Assembly: GCA_002385465.1 (NCBI GenBank)
Contig: DGDN01000048.1
Location: forward strand, 1-5,442
Source: Candidatus Fermentithermobacillaceae bacterium UBA3951
Lineage (GTDB): Bacteria > Bacillota > Sulfobacillia > Fermentithermobacillales > Fermentithermobacillaceae
Direction of reading: 5' to 3'
DNA: 5,442 bases
Shown: positions 5,437 to 5,442 of the stretch, piece after piece
Layout of the letters: each line of letters opens with the position of its first letter
Position numbering within the stretch: the stretch's first letter is position 1
The notes under the pieces: generated by a model
What the model saw: the letters and a program-made list of their open reading frames with translations, nothing else
What the model was told of the DNA's origin: nothing
The model's database searches: none
Position numbers and translations under genes: made by a program

Positions 5437-5442
5437 AGGAGG
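5437..5442 (+). promoter_or_regulatory. AGGAGG at window end, probable Shine-Dalgarno of the next gene
   Basis: AGGAGG occupies the last six bases, identical to the core of the sites used by the genes at 3726 and 4572. A plus-strand gene would then start some 5-10 nt beyond the window. CCTCG (5421-5425) can pair with CGAGG (5435-5439), which would mask part of this site. Confidence 0.4.

Larger units (their letters stand above)
5193..5442. other. Gene-free, repeat-rich region downstream of the operon
   Basis: No reading frame here looks coding. The region contains a 12-bp hairpin nested in an outer stem (5239-5306), a second 11-bp inverted repeat (5373-5424), repeated words ACCGGCA (5301-5307 and 5335-5341) and TTGGGTGGAA (5325-5334 and 5399-5408), and a terminal AGGAGG. 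TCTAGGC is also repeated at 5188-5194 and 5210-5216. It may combine the end of the operon with a structured leader of a gene just outside the window. Confidence 0.6.

Overview
The window suggests a chromosome segment from a moderately GC-rich member of the Bacillota (Firmicutes), probably an uncultured or thermophilic clostridial-type lineage. This is inferred from strong AGGAGG-type Shine-Dalgarno sites in front of every plus-strand gene, ATG/GTG starts, short intergenic gaps and the protein families present. No RNA gene, insertion sequence or CRISPR array was found.

Layout. Positions 1-1039 (minus strand) hold the 5' 346 codons of a large protein cut off by the window's left edge. It looks like a sensor/transcriptional-regulator type with an N-terminal ligand-binding-like domain and the beginning of a degenerate GGDEF/cyclase-like domain, interrupted by an unusual Gly/Asp/Arg-rich spacer. 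Positions 1040-1350 are a divergent, AT-richer intergenic region with a hyphenated dyad and a repeated 10-mer. From 1351 to 5192 five plus-strand genes follow with gaps of 39, 14, 15 and 18 nt, so they are probably one operon: a class A beta-lactamase-fold serine hydrolase without a signal peptide, then four membrane proteins. These are a DUF6754-type protein with a cytoplasmic-looking core (2296-3072), a six-helix membrane protein (3087-3710), a protein with one anchor at each end and a probable extracytoplasmic domain (3726-4553), and another polytopic protein of about six helices (4572-5192). Positions 5193-5442 hold no gene. They are unusually rich in inverted and direct repeats and end exactly on an AGGAGG, as if leading into a gene just outside the window.

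How the parts may work together (inference). The four membrane genes look like one envelope complex: two polytopic subunits, one subunit presenting a domain to the cytoplasm and one presenting a domain outside. The substrate or role of this complex cannot be read from sequence. The divergent regulator-like gene could sense a signal and control the operon, and the hydrolase may be co-expressed with the complex or may only be a neighbour. The four-gene membrane module of uncharacterised families is the best candidate here for an undescribed system.
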